A stretch of DNA of 64,000 nucleotides from G963691835 sp963691835 (GCA_963691835.1 OY829383.1:3782001-3846000), one strand, 5' to 3'; counted from the stretch's first letter, positions 15,422 to 23,595 are shown. Program-made: numbers and translations. The notes: a model not told the origin generated them from the sequence alone.

Positions 15422-16872
15422 GCAGTATGCACCTTGGCGAGATCAATCCCGATCGAGATGTTCACCAGTCCTATCGCGAGCCACCTTCCAACCTTGAGGC
15501 CGAACAGGCTCTTCTCGGTGCGATCATGGTCAACAATCGGGCTTACGAAAAGGTCTGTGAGTTTCTGGCGCCAGAGCACTTCTTCGATCCTATAAACGGG
15601 GAGATCTACGACGCCTGCGCCTCGGTCATTGAGTCCGGGAAACAGGCCAGCCCGGTAACGCTCAAAGGCCGGTTTGACACCCATGAGGCCCTGAAGGACG
15701 AGGGCGGCGCTCAGTACCTCGTGCGCCTCGCGGCTTCTGTCATCACCGTTGTAAACGCGGAGGACTATGGCCGCACGATCTTGGGTGCGTTCCAACGCCG
15801 TAAATTGATCGACCTGTGCGAGACGGCTGTCAACCGCTGCTATTCGGACTTCCACACCGAGACCACGCCCGCCGATATCGTCGCGCCCCTCATGACCGGC
15901 ATTGATGATGTGTCTGCAGGCAAGGAGCCAGCCAGCCTCGTCCATGTCACCGACGCGTTTGACAAGGCGCTTGGGGACATAGAGGCGGCGGTCAAAGGCG
16001 AGGAGGGGGCGAGGGGAGTCCGGTCGGGCATCAACGACCTGGATCACGCTGTCGGCCCGCTGTTCAACAAGCGGCTCTACATCTTGGGCGGCAGGCCCGG
16101 CATGATGAAAACCGGCCTCGCTCTCCAATACGCGTGGCGAGCCGCCAAGCAGGGCAAACGCGTGGCGTTCTTCAGCCTGGAAATGGGCCGGGAGGAATTG
16201 GCCAAGCGACTGTTTGCGATCTACGCTGGCATTTCTCAGGAAAAGCAGGACGGCGGACTTCTCGACGTAGATGACGTACGTCGTCTTGTCTTGGCCCGAC
16301 AGGAGCTCTCCGAGCTACCGCTGTGGATCGACGACGAGCCGGCACCCTCCGTCGCTCAGATCCAACAGCGCGCCCGGAAACTGTCCCGCAAGGGGAAACT
16401 GGACCTCATCATTGTCGACTATCTCCAGCTTGTGGCACCCGGCAACACGTCCAGATACCGCAACGCCAATCGCACACAGGACGTGACCGAGATCTGCGCT
16501 GGTCTCCGCCAGATGGCGAAGAACCTCGACGCGCCGGTCCTCGCCCTATCGCAGCTCTCTCGCGCGCTGGAGAGCAGAGAGAACAAGCGTCCGACGCTTT
16601 CGGATCTCCGTGAGTCAGGGGCGATCGAGCAAGACGCCCACGTCGTGATGTTTGTCTATCGTGACGAGTACTACGCAGAGAAGGAAGAGCCGCCGCCGGG
16701 CTCCAAGCAAGACCTGATCGACGCATGGGACGAGCGCATGGAGCGCTCTCGCAATGTCCTTGAGGTGATCGTCGGTAAGCGCCGGGGCGGACCGCCGGGC
16801 CGGAAATGCGCTCTCCACGTCAATCTTGAGCTTGGCCGAGTTGAAAACCTGTATCGGGAGTCCTCACGATGA
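15418..16872 (+). CDS. dnaB: DnaB-like replicative helicase
   Basis: 484 residues. N-terminal primase-binding domain (residues about 20-130, EPPSNLEAEQALLGAIMVNN), linker, then RecA-like motor with Walker A GGRPGMMKT, H1a FFSLEMGREEL, Walker B LIIVDYLQLV and the DnaB motif ALSQLSRALESRENKRPTLS. Met replaces the usual Gly before Lys-Thr in Walker A. The hexameric enzyme unwinds the phage replication fork; the neighbouring DUF1376 protein is likely its replication partner. Confidence 0.93.
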   Translation: MSSMHLGEINPDRDVHQSYREPPSNLEAEQALLGAIMVNNRAYEKVCEFLAPEHFFDPINGEIYDACASVIESGKQASPVTLKGRFDTHEALKDEGGAQYLVRLAASVITVVNAEDYGRTILGAFQRRKLIDLCETAVNRCYSDFHTETTPADIVAPLMTGIDDVSAGKEPASLVHVTDAFDKALGDIEAAVKGEEGARGVRSGINDLDHAVGPLFNKRLYILGGRPGMMKTGLALQYAWRAAKQGKRVAFFSLEMGREELAKRLFAIYAGISQEKQDGGLLDVDDVRRLVLARQELSELPLWIDDEPAPSVAQIQQRARKLSRKGKLDLIIVDYLQLVAPGNTSRYRNANRTQDVTEICAGLRQMAKNLDAPVLALSQLSRALESRENKRPTLSDLRESGAIEQDAHVVMFVYRDEYYAEKEEPPPGSKQDLIDAWDERMERSRNVLEVIVGKRRGGPPGRKCALHVNLELGRVENLYRESSR

Positions 16873-17852
16873 CCACCCCGTTCATGCCCCTCTACGTCGC
16901 CGACTATCTGGCCGACGCGGCACACCTGTCGACGATCGAGCATGGCGCATACCTGCTGCTGCTGATGAATTACTGGCAGCGCGGCAAGCCCCTTCCGGAT
17001 AGTGACTCCAAGCTGTCCAGGATCGCACGCCTCACGCCCTCAGAATGGGACGGCATGCGCGACGTGCTGGAGGAGTTTTTTGACGTCGAGGACGGCTCGT
17101 GGATCCATAAACGAGTGGAGGCCGAGCTTGATATTATCCGGGAGAAAAGCACCAAAGCACGCGAGGCAGGCAAGGCATCGGCTGCCGCACGCGAGAGATC
17201 CCGCGTCGAAGAGGCCAAGGAAAAGGTGAGCAAACGACGGGCGAAAGGTGAGCAAAAACCAGACGCAGCCCCAGCGCCCGCTGACCTTCTGAACAACGAA
17301 CAAGAAGCGCCTGTTGAACATCCGTCCAACGACTGTTCAACGGACGTTGAGCAACCGTCCAACCATTACATTAGATTAGATTATAATACCCCCCCTACCC
17401 CCCGAGGGGGGCGTAAGCGTGCCGCGAAGGATTGGAGGGAAAACCCCGAGTTCGTCGAGTGGTGGACTTGCTGGAAGACCGAACCGAAAAACCCGAACGA
17501 TCCAGGCCCAGCCGCCGCCTATGGCGCATGGCTCAAGGCCGTGGATCGGGCTGGAGGCGCCGAGCCGGTGCTGAACGGCGCTCGGGTAGCGAAGGGCCTC
17601 TACGCTTCGCATTCAACCCCTCCGGACAAGGTCCCGCACTCGACCACTTGGCTCAGGGGGAACCGATGGTCTGCCTTCGAGGGTGAGGAGGCCAGCAGCG
17701 GATCCGAGGAGGAGCGGCCCAGCAACCTCATGGTCCGCCAGCAGCGCGACTATCCGCCAGAGATCATCGACCGGCTGCGGGAGATCAAGCGGGCGTCCGG
17801 GCTGGATGCAGCCGACGAGTTCGCGAGACAGCACTTGGAGCCAGTCGGATGA
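16869..17852 (+). CDS. DUF1376 (YdaU-type) replication-associated protein
   Basis: 327 residues. The DUF1376 domain fills residues 1-100 (PLYVADYLADAAHLSTIEHG, then AYLLLLMNYWQRGKPLP), a winged-helix initiator-like fold. A charged linker (about 100-190) precedes a second helical region (ENPEFVEWWTCWKTEPKNPN) resembling helicase-loader or initiator C-terminal domains. Overlaps dnaB and the C5 methylase gene by 4 bp each. Probably the origin-recognition or loading protein; that role is inferred. Confidence 0.85.
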   Translation: MTTPFMPLYVADYLADAAHLSTIEHGAYLLLLMNYWQRGKPLPDSDSKLSRIARLTPSEWDGMRDVLEEFFDVEDGSWIHKRVEAELDIIREKSTKAREAGKASAAARERSRVEEAKEKVSKRRAKGEQKPDAAPAPADLLNNEQEAPVEHPSNDCSTDVEQPSNHYIRLDYNTPPTPRGGRKRAAKDWRENPEFVEWWTCWKTEPKNPNDPGPAAAYGAWLKAVDRAGGAEPVLNGARVAKGLYASHSTPPDKVPHSTTWLRGNRWSAFEGEEASSGSEEERPSNLMVRQQRDYPPEIIDRLREIKRASGLDAADEFARQHLEPVG

Positions 17853-18898
17853 ACGTCCTGTCCGTCTGTTCCGGCATCGGTGCGCCGGAATGTGCGTGGT
17901 CGCCGCTGGGCTTTGAGTTTGTCGGCACTTCCGAGATCGATGCATTCCCCTCGGCGGTGCTCGCGCACCATTATCCGCACATCCCAAACCTCGGCGATAT
18001 GACCCAATGGAAGGATTGGCCCGATGCAAATATCGATGTTCTCGTCGGAGGAACCCCCTGCCAGTCGTTCAGCGTCGCAGGACTTCGGCAGGGACTTGCT
18101 GACGATCGCGGCGGGCTTACACGCACCTTTGTTGAAATCGCTGCACGCTATCGCCCCCAGTGGGTGGTTTGGGAGAACGTCGCCGGCATCTTGTCTAGCG
18201 GACGAGGACGGGACTTTGGTTCCTTCCTCGGGGCGCTGGTTGAACTCGGGTATGGGTTCGCCTACCGAGTGCTTGACGCTCAATACTTCGGAGTGGCACA
18301 GCGCCGCCGCCGTGTGTTCGTTGTCGCAAACGCTAGAGACTGGCGACGTGCCGCAGCGGTACTATTTGAGCGCGAAAGCCTGCAAGGGCATCCTCCGCCG
18401 CGCCGAGAAGCGGGGCAAGTCGCTCCCACCATCCCTAGCCGCCGCACTGCTGGCGGTGGCCTTGGAATCGACTTCGACCTAGACGGCGGCGCGATTGCGT
18501 TTGACGCCAGGCAAGACCCTGTCGCCGCTATTGATCAATCGTTGCCGCTAGGCGCGAAGGACACCGGGCACGCAATCGCCATCCATGACAATGCACAGTT
18601 TGACCCGAATGTTGGTCCAAGCGGTAATTTCTGGCGAGAAGATGGTGCCGCCTACACGCTGAAAACGCATTCAAGGACACAGGCCGTCGCGCATCACTTC
18701 GGCGCCCGCCGCTTAACCCCGCGCGAGTGCGAACGGCTGCAAGGCTTTCCCGACGATTACACCGCGATTGAGTACCGAGGTAAACCGGCGGCCGACAGCC
18801 CTCGGTACAAGGCGCTCGGCAACTCTATGGCCGTGCCGGTCATGCGGTGGATCGGCGAGCGTATTTTCATGATCGCTGGTCAGAAAGGCTGCCGATAA
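17849..18898 (+). CDS. C5-cytosine DNA methyltransferase
   Basis: 349 residues. Motif I SVCSGIGAPECAW, motif IV with the catalytic Cys in GGTPCQSFSVAG, motif VI WENVAGI, motif VIII QRRRRVFVVA and motif X GNSMAVPV are all present in order, with the target-recognition region at about residues 180-285. It is the second orphan methylase in the rightward early operon and probably shields phage DNA from host nucleases. TAATG overlap with the next gene. Confidence 0.93.
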   Translation: MNVLSVCSGIGAPECAWSPLGFEFVGTSEIDAFPSAVLAHHYPHIPNLGDMTQWKDWPDANIDVLVGGTPCQSFSVAGLRQGLADDRGGLTRTFVEIAARYRPQWVVWENVAGILSSGRGRDFGSFLGALVELGYGFAYRVLDAQYFGVAQRRRRVFVVANARDWRRAAAVLFERESLQGHPPPRREAGQVAPTIPSRRTAGGGLGIDFDLDGGAIAFDARQDPVAAIDQSLPLGAKDTGHAIAIHDNAQFDPNVGPSGNFWREDGAAYTLKTHSRTQAVAHHFGARRLTPRECERLQGFPDDYTAIEYRGKPAADSPRYKALGNSMAVPVMRWIGERIFMIAGQKGCR

Positions 18899-19521
18899 TG
18901 CCAAGATCAAAAAAATCCAAGCTCCGGGCTCGAAGGCAGCGCATTCGCCAAAAGCGCCACCAAAGCAGCGTTGAGATGCGATCCTACCTCGAATTGCCTG
19001 TGCGCGAGCCGAATGGTCGTTTGCAGCGCTCTTCCACTCGATCAATCGGCATGACGCCAGAGTTCATTCAAAGGCGAAAAGCGCTTCTTGGGATCGATCC
19101 CGATGAGGATGTGCCACTTGATAAACTGCGCTCCCAACGGGCAGGCGTGCCACTGATTGCGCTTGCAGACAGAGGGTTGATCACTGAGTGCCAGCGAGAG
19201 GCGGGCGAGCGGTACGGCCGCTGTGTGAGGCGGTATCGAAGGCTTTTAGGGCTACCTTGCGGCGGAGACGGCGTATCAATTGAAATCGAAGAGTTTGATG
19301 CGTCAGAAGTCAAAAAAATCTACGAGCGGTATGACGTGGCACGGAAAGCAATAACGTCGTCCTATTCAACACCCCGAATTGGCCTTTTGGCCTTAAAACT
19401 GATTGATGATCTTTGCGCTGACGATCGGATGATCCGCATCGCAAGCGTAAATATAGCGCGTGCCGGATTGGCGGCGCTGTCTCACGTTTTTGGTGTCAGC
19501 GATGCCGTGGACCAACAGTAG
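18898..19521 (+). CDS. Unassigned basic protein at the end of the early operon, 207 aa
   Basis: Not recognised. The first 25 residues are strongly basic (MPRSKKSKLRARRQRIRQKR), as in RNA- or DNA-binding tails. The rest is helical, with a block GLITECQREAGERYGRCVRR seen in uncharacterised phage proteins. Its position (last early gene, just before a consensus promoter at 19633) is that of a late-gene regulator, but nothing in the sequence proves it. Confidence 0.6.
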   Translation: MPRSKKSKLRARRQRIRQKRHQSSVEMRSYLELPVREPNGRLQRSSTRSIGMTPEFIQRRKALLGIDPDEDVPLDKLRSQRAGVPLIALADRGLITECQREAGERYGRCVRRYRRLLGLPCGGDGVSIEIEEFDASEVKKIYERYDVARKAITSSYSTPRIGLLALKLIDDLCADDRMIRIASVNIARAGLAALSHVFGVSDAVDQQ

Positions 19522-19827
19522 TTTCGGCAAAGAACGCGCCATTCCAGAACATTTCGAACGGCGACCATCTTGGCGGGTTTCAGAGAGGCAATCGGCTACA
19601 TCGATCATGGTACCAAGCCTGGACATTTTGTGTTGACAGGCAAGCCCACGTCAATATATGGTCATTATTGTGGCGTTCCGAATTCTGTGAACAGTCCGGT
19701 TTCTCGCAAACGTATTAATCAGATTTCACCTCGATTTTGAGGCGAACCCAGCTGATTGGCTGGAAGCATCTTATCACGCCTCTGCCATCCCAACCGCACC
19801 CAGGCTAGAGATCCGGGGGGGGTCCCG
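19522..19827. other. Intergenic region with promoter
   Basis: No gene seen. Contains the consensus promoter at 19633-19660 and a weak CCTC-N6-GAGG hairpin near 19729. Confidence 0.5.
19633..19660 (+). promoter_or_regulatory. Sigma-70-type promoter
   Basis: TTGACA at 19633-19638, 16-bp spacer, TATATG at 19655-19660. It is close to consensus and is followed by about 160 bp of untranslated leader before the first gene at 19828. It could be the late (PR'-like) promoter or serve only the small genes that follow. Confidence 0.55.
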
Positions 19828-20157
19828 TTGAAAAAAGACTACGGCTGCACGCCGGCAGGGCTCACGGCCTTGCTGATAGCGATTCTGTTTCTGTCCTTAT
19901 CGTCAGCCGAGGCCCAGACACGTCGGCAAGCGTGCGACCTCCGCGACAAGGTAGTCGCGCACCTGAAGGCGAAGTTCGGAGAGGACCGGTCAAGCCTCAT
20001 GCTGGACGCAAGGGGAAACCTGCTAGAGATGTTCAGCAACCACGAGACGGGTTCTTGGACGCTGACGGTCACTCTACCGGGCGGGCCGACATGCGTGATG
20101 AACAGCGGTGAGCATTTCTTTGCCGAGCCAGCGGACGCCGAGGGGGAAGCGCTATGA
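19828..20157 (+). CDS. Small secreted protein, 109 aa
   Basis: TTG start with a G-rich ribosome site just upstream. Residues 1-34 form a Sec signal peptide (hydrophobic LTALLIAILFLSLSSAEA, AxA-like cleavage). The mature part contains two Cys residues and ends GPTCVMNSGEHFFAEPADAE. Small proteins of this kind recur in alphaproteobacterial phages; function unknown. Its last ~47 bp are repeated at 21148-21195, beyond two small regulatory genes. Confidence 0.7.
   Translation: MKKDYGCTPAGLTALLIAILFLSLSSAEAQTRRQACDLRDKVVAHLKAKFGEDRSSLMLDARGNLLEMFSNHETGSWTLTVTLPGGPTCVMNSGEHFFAEPADAEGEAL
20083..20129. repeat. Direct repeat (3' end of 19828-20157 gene)
   Basis: About 47 bp encoding GGPTCVMNSGEHFFAEP. 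A near-identical copy at 21148-21195 still encodes GPTCVMNSGEYFFAEP in frame up to a TGA, although no gene body precedes it. Confidence 0.75.
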
Positions 20158-20342
20158 GATGGGCGGTTTCCTGGTCGCTCTACTGGGTCGGTGATGCGAT
20201 ATGGCGTGTGAGCGACGTCATTACCAAGGACGAGTTTTGTCCGGTCTTCCGGGCTTATCAGTTCGTTATGCGGCAGGCGCACCATGTGCAGGGCGACGGA
20301 CCGGGGCCGTGGATCAAGGGTGAAGGGGGCGGGGCGCTGTAA
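20154..20342 (+). CDS. Small phage protein, 62 aa
   Basis: Overlaps the secreted-protein gene as ATGA, so translation is coupled. Trp-rich N-terminus (MRWAVSWSLYWVGDAIWRVS), possibly amphipathic and membrane-facing. Function unknown. Confidence 0.55.
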   Translation: MRWAVSWSLYWVGDAIWRVSDVITKDEFCPVFRAYQFVMRQAHHVQGDGPGPWIKGEGGGAL

Positions 20343-20477
20343 GAAGTTGTATGGGCGTTGAAGGCATCTCGTTAAGATGGCATGATGTGATGCTAGCGTT
20401 CCGGGCGCGGCAGCAAGTCTGTACAGACATGTCAGACCTAGAGTGCGCGTCCGGTTCCCCAGCATCCTCATATCCGG

Positions 20478-20846
20478 TCAGATCTCATCCAAGACGGCTT
20501 GTGGCAATACACCGAGCGTGAGAACCGGCACGGCCGGGTCCACCCACCATTGGGGAACGGCGGCGGGGTTTGAGCCCGGCTTTGTCACATGCACTTGTTC
20601 AAGTGTGAACGGGGCGAGTTGCGGAGCGACGTCACCGCCAGCATTCGGATCCTCGGAGAGCTTAATCCAGGCGTCCCCCCATTCGCGCGCCTCGACAATA
20701 TCCAGATCCGCCACGGTCACACGGACGTCCGATAGACGCTCAAGGTAGTCCAGAAAAAACTCCTCGACCTGCGCCTGGCTTTCGAACGCCTTGATCTCCG
20801 CCTGCTGGCCTTCCGGGTTTGAATTCGTTGTCGCGTAAATGGTCAT
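20478..20846 (-). CDS. Hypothetical protein, 122 aa
   Basis: ATG at 20846 with an upstream GGAGG site. Not recognised; acidic, alpha/beta looking (MTIYATTNSNPEGQQAEIKA; VRVTVADLDIVEAREWGDAW). Divergently arranged with the HTH gene at 20956, which may control it through the AT-rich 109 bp between them. Confidence 0.6.
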   Translation of the reverse strand: MTIYATTNSNPEGQQAEIKAFESQAQVEEFFLDYLERLSDVRVTVADLDIVEAREWGDAWIKLSEDPNAGGDVAPQLAPFTLEQVHVTKPGSNPAAVPQWWVDPAVPVLTLGVLPQAVLDEI

Positions 20847-20955
20847 GAGTACCTCCGTTGTTCTGATGTTAAAATCTAACAAATATTGTATTATTGGTCA
20901 ATAGAAAAATCACAGAAATGTTGTATTTTTTGTCGGTGAGTGCGATGATGCCCGC

Positions 20956-21177
20956 ATGGTTAAGCATGAACAGACGGCCCGGCTCCGGGCGATTGGAATA
21001 AATGCCAGGGATATCGCGGCGGCATTGGGTGTCAGCGCCAACGCTGTACTGACCGGGTTTACACGCGGCGCCGCGCACTATGAGGTGATCATCGACCTGC
21101 TGGAACGGATGACGCCTGACCAGCGCCGCGCATGGGTCGAGGGCCGGCGGTCCGACATGCGTGATGAACAGCGGTGA
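20956..21177 (+). CDS. Small HTH protein with a recombinant C-terminus
   Basis: 73 residues. HTH at about residues 8-45 (RLRAIGINARDIAAALGVSA, NAVLTGFTRGAAHYEV). The last ten residues are read, in another frame, from the repeated fragment of the secreted-protein gene, so the native C-terminus was probably lost in a recombination. Likely a DNA-binding regulator of the divergent gene; inferred. Confidence 0.6.
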   Translation: MVKHEQTARLRAIGINARDIAAALGVSANAVLTGFTRGAAHYEVIIDLLERMTPDQRRAWVEGRRSDMRDEQR

Positions 21178-21195
21178 GTATTTCTTTGCCGAGCC
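21148..21195. repeat. Direct repeat, orphan gene tail
   Basis: Second copy of the 3' end of the 19828-20157 gene (see 20083-20129), with the frame continuing as PTKPEGGSL to a stop at about 21223. The two copies bracket the pair of divergent genes at 20478-21177. Confidence 0.75.
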
Positions 21196-21263
21196 GACCA
21201 AGCCGGAAGGGGGATCGTTGTGACCGATCGAGCGATATCGCCCAGCTCAAAGGAGAAGAGGGG

Positions 21264-21575
21264 ATGACCACCGCCAAGTCATTCACCTATCAGGTCGAGC
21301 CAGTCATCAACGGCTACGTGCTCCGGGTCACCGTTCCGGACAATGCTGCCATCGAGCAGGAAGGTACGAACCACGGCGCTCATGCCGCCATGGTCTGTAA
21401 GGACCAAGCGGAACTGCTGGCGGCAATTGAAAACCTACTCCCATCGGGGAGCGTCCAGGGCGGAATGAGGGTTTGGCCGATGGTCAAGACTTACCCCCGC
21501 GTCCTAAACGACGAAGAGATCGGCTCGTTATTGGGGTTTGATGATGATGATGATGATGATGATGGGGCTGCATGA
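21264..21575 (+). CDS. Hypothetical phage protein with Asp8 tail, 103 aa
   Basis: ATG at 21264, AGGAG upstream. Mainly beta/alpha (TYQVEPVINGYVLRVTVPDN). The C-terminus has eight consecutive Asp residues coded by a (GAT)8 microsatellite at 21540-21563 whose length could vary. The stop overlaps the next start as ATGA. Function unknown. Confidence 0.65.
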   Translation: MTTAKSFTYQVEPVINGYVLRVTVPDNAAIEQEGTNHGAHAAMVCKDQAELLAAIENLLPSGSVQGGMRVWPMVKTYPRVLNDEEIGSLLGFDDDDDDDDGAA

Positions 21576-21688
21576 CCACTGCGAAACCCGCCAAGAAGGC
21601 ACGGGGTCGCCCATCGTCCTAAAAGCCTGAGTACGCCGATCAGGCACGACAGCTTGCCCGGCTTATGATGTGCTTTTTACCTGGATGA
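21572..21688 (+). pseudogene. Remnant of a GRPSSY-type DNA-binding gene, broken by TAA
   Basis: From the ATG the frame reads MTTAKPAKKARGRPSS, then TAA, then KPEYADQARQLARL before drifting into LMMCFLPG and TGA. Phage DNA-binding proteins of the terminase-small-subunit type usually read RPSxYxPEYxxQA here, so the stop sits exactly where a Tyr codon is expected. The rest of the gene is absent. It is coupled to the upstream gene by ATGA. Confidence 0.6.
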
Positions 21689-21919
21689 TGTTTCGGTTGT
21701 GTTGGCTGCACCGTCCTTATGCCCCCACGGCTCAAGCCGGTGATAGAGCGCGTTGCAAGACAGTGCAACCGTAAGACCCGCGACACGCCGCCCGCTACTG
21801 ATGGACTTGATCGTATCTAAGCTGAGACCGAGGGCTTCGGCGGCATCGGACTGCCTGTAGCCCATTGCGGCCATCCATTCTTTGAACTGGTCTGGGGTCA
21901 TTGCTGCTTGCTTGGTCAT
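21677..21919 (-). CDS. Small HTH protein, 80 aa
   Basis: MTPDQFKEWMAAMGYRQSDA followed by AEALGLSLDTIKSISSGRRV is a canonical helix-turn-helix of the kind found in YdaS/XRE-like phage regulators. Single gene transcribed leftward. Target unknown. Confidence 0.7.
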   Translation of the reverse strand: MTKQAAMTPDQFKEWMAAMGYRQSDAAEALGLSLDTIKSISSGRRVAGLTVALSCNALYHRLEPWGHKDGAANTTETSSR

Positions 21920-21979
21920 GGGCGAAACCTTATCTTTCCGTGTGGGAGCCGCTGCTTTCGCGGCGACCCCCTTCTTCGA

Positions 21980-22057
21980 TTAAGCCTTGAAGGTGATTGT
22001 GAGCTGGAACTCGGTCACCTTCTTGGCCTTTCGAAGGATCAGCTTGATGAGGATCAT
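21980..22057 (-). CDS. Very small ORF, 25 aa
   Basis: Reads MILIKLILRKAKKVTEFQLT plus ITFKA, with a GGGAGAGG ribosome site upstream. It is too short to judge by sequence alone; a leader peptide is possible. Confidence 0.3.
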   Translation of the reverse strand: MILIKLILRKAKKVTEFQLTITFKA

Positions 22058-22210
22058 CTAGCCTCTCCCCGGTTGTTACCGGATCACGTCCGGAACAATT
22101 AGAGTGTAGTGTACAACGTACATTAAATCAAGCGAAATCCAGATCCTCGGACAGAAAACTGTACACTTTTTGCGCTCGCCGTGTGTGTGCGAGGCCAAAT
22201 CGTTTGATGC

Positions 22211-22318
22211 ACCCGCATAAGGCGGGGCCGGGGTGTTCGAGCACCCCGAACCGCGAGAGTAGACCTCGCCCGGCAGAACCGGCCGCCACCCTGCAGGGCG
22301 TGCTGAGACTACGAGGGC
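22211..22318 (+). ncRNA. Structured RNA leader upstream of com (C4-like)
   Basis: About 108 nt with four successive hairpins: CGGGGTG/CACCCCG, GCGAG/CTCGC, CCGG/CCGG and a GC-rich stem around CCCTGCAGGG, ending with a GGCGTGCTGAGACTAC segment that I associate with C4-type antisense RNAs and com leaders in phages. It lies directly upstream of com, so it could act in cis on com and the methylase. The family call is from memory of the motif and needs a covariance search. Confidence 0.5.
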
Positions 22319-22325
22319 ATGACAG

Positions 22326-22508
22326 GTGGAGTCGATACGATGTGTCTCATGTGGCCGTAAGCTGGCCCGTGTGGCGATGACGGGTGTGATTGAAATCAAG
22401 TGCTCACGATGTGGGGCTATCAACGAGACAGAGCGCCCCGGAGCGTCTTCGAATGGAGGCGCAAATGCAGGTGCAACAGTTCCGAGGTGGAACGATCTGG
22501 TGCGGTGA
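22326..22508 (+). CDS. com: Com-family zinc-finger translational regulator
   Basis: 60 residues, GTG start. The pattern IRCVSCGRKLARV then IEIKCSRCGAINETERPG gives two CxxC pairs binding one Zn, as in phage Mu Com, which opens the mom mRNA for translation. It overlaps the following methylase start by 56 bp, the same coupling as com-mom in Mu, so it probably controls that methylase post-transcriptionally. Family identification is firm; the target is inferred. Confidence 0.85.
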   Translation: MESIRCVSCGRKLARVAMTGVIEIKCSRCGAINETERPGASSNGGANAGATVPRWNDLVR

Positions 22509-23205
22509 TGTCCTGGAGGTTCTGAGTGAGGTCGAGGACGACAGCATCGACATGGTGATGGTGGACCCGCCGTATTCGTCTGGCGCCACCGGTTCAGGCA
22601 AGCGCGCCGCAACGTCTAAGAAGTACCAGCAATCCGGCACGCTGAAGCGATACCCGGAGTTTGACGGAGATCACCGCGAACAGCGCGCTTACATGGCTTG
22701 GTGTGCGCTATGGGGCTCCATTTCGGCGGAGAAGCTGATGCGGGGTCGAATTCACGTTCAGTTCACGGACTGGCGACAACTGCCAGCGACAACCGATGCG
22801 GTTCAGTCGGCCGGGCTTGTATGGCAGGGCATCGTGCCATGGGACAAGACCGAGGCGGTGCGACCTCGCCTCGGCGGGTATCGGAGTCAGGCTGAGTTCG
22901 CAGTATGGGCCACCCGCGGGAAGCTCATCAGCGAGAAGGGGCTGCCCACATTGCCGGGCGCGTACCGCGAGTACATCCGCCCAGCCGACAAGCTGCATAT
23001 GACGGGCAAGCCGGTGACGCTGTTCGAGAAGCTGATCGCGCCATGCCCAGCAGGTGGGACGGTGGCGGATTGGTTCATGGGCTCCGGCACCACAGCAGTC
23101 GCAGCTATTCGCACCGGCCGCCGGTTCATTGGGTGCGAGAAGTCGCCGGAGTACTTTGACATCGCATGCCGGCGCATCGAAGAGACGGAAGCAGCCGAGG
23201 GGTGA
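22453..23205 (+). CDS. DNA methyltransferase controlled by Com
   Basis: 250 residues (ATG 22453; 22465 is an alternative). Motif IV MVDPPYSSG at about residue 37 and motif I DWFMGSGTTAVAAIRTG near the C-terminus, beta-class order, DPPY type (N6-adenine or N4-cytosine). No endonuclease partner. Position after com suggests an anti-restriction modification made late in infection, functionally parallel to Mu mom though unrelated in sequence. Confidence 0.88.
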   Translation: MEAQMQVQQFRGGTIWCGDVLEVLSEVEDDSIDMVMVDPPYSSGATGSGKRAATSKKYQQSGTLKRYPEFDGDHREQRAYMAWCALWGSISAEKLMRGRIHVQFTDWRQLPATTDAVQSAGLVWQGIVPWDKTEAVRPRLGGYRSQAEFAVWATRGKLISEKGLPTLPGAYREYIRPADKLHMTGKPVTLFEKLIAPCPAGGTVADWFMGSGTTAVAAIRTGRRFIGCEKSPEYFDIACRRIEETEAAEG

Positions 23206-23208
23206 TTG

Positions 23209-23595
23209 ATGCCAACCAGCCCACCCCGCCTCCGCCCCTCACGATCAGGCAAGGCCAGGGGCAGAGAGCAGGACAAGCGCCGTCGCGCTCACCAGCCATG
23301 GCGAGCCTGGTACAAGACCGCTCGCTGGGCTCGACGGAGAGCCAGCCAGCTCACCACCGAACCGCTGTGCCGCTTCTGCAAGGACGAGGGCCGGACGACA
23401 GCCGCAGAGGTGGCCGACCACGTCATCCCCCACCGTGGAGACGAACGGCTCTTCTTTGAGGGCGAGCTGCAGTCGCTCTGCAAGCGGTGCCATGACAGCA
23501 CCAAGGCACGGATGGAGCGTGGGGGATCGAAGCCCGGCTGTGACGAGGACGGCTTACCGCTCGACCCCTCACACCCATGGCGACGGGGGACGTAG
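23209..23595 (+). CDS. HNH endonuclease next to terminase
   Basis: 128 residues. Arg-rich N-terminus, then CRFCKDEG, the HNH core VADHVIPHRGDERLFF and LCKRCHDSTKARMERG. HNH proteins in this place in HK97-type phages are needed for efficient terminase cleavage at cos. ATG at 23209 is chosen over the TTG one codon earlier. Confidence 0.9.
   Translation: MPTSPPRLRPSRSGKARGREQDKRRRAHQPWRAWYKTARWARRRASQLTTEPLCRFCKDEGRTTAAEVADHVIPHRGDERLFFEGELQSLCKRCHDSTKARMERGGSKPGCDEDGLPLDPSHPWRRGT

Noticed and set aside
22076..22612. 178-codon minus-strand frame across the com region
   Set aside because: Overlaps the structured leader, com and the methylase start, with an Arg/Pro/His-rich shadow-like composition.
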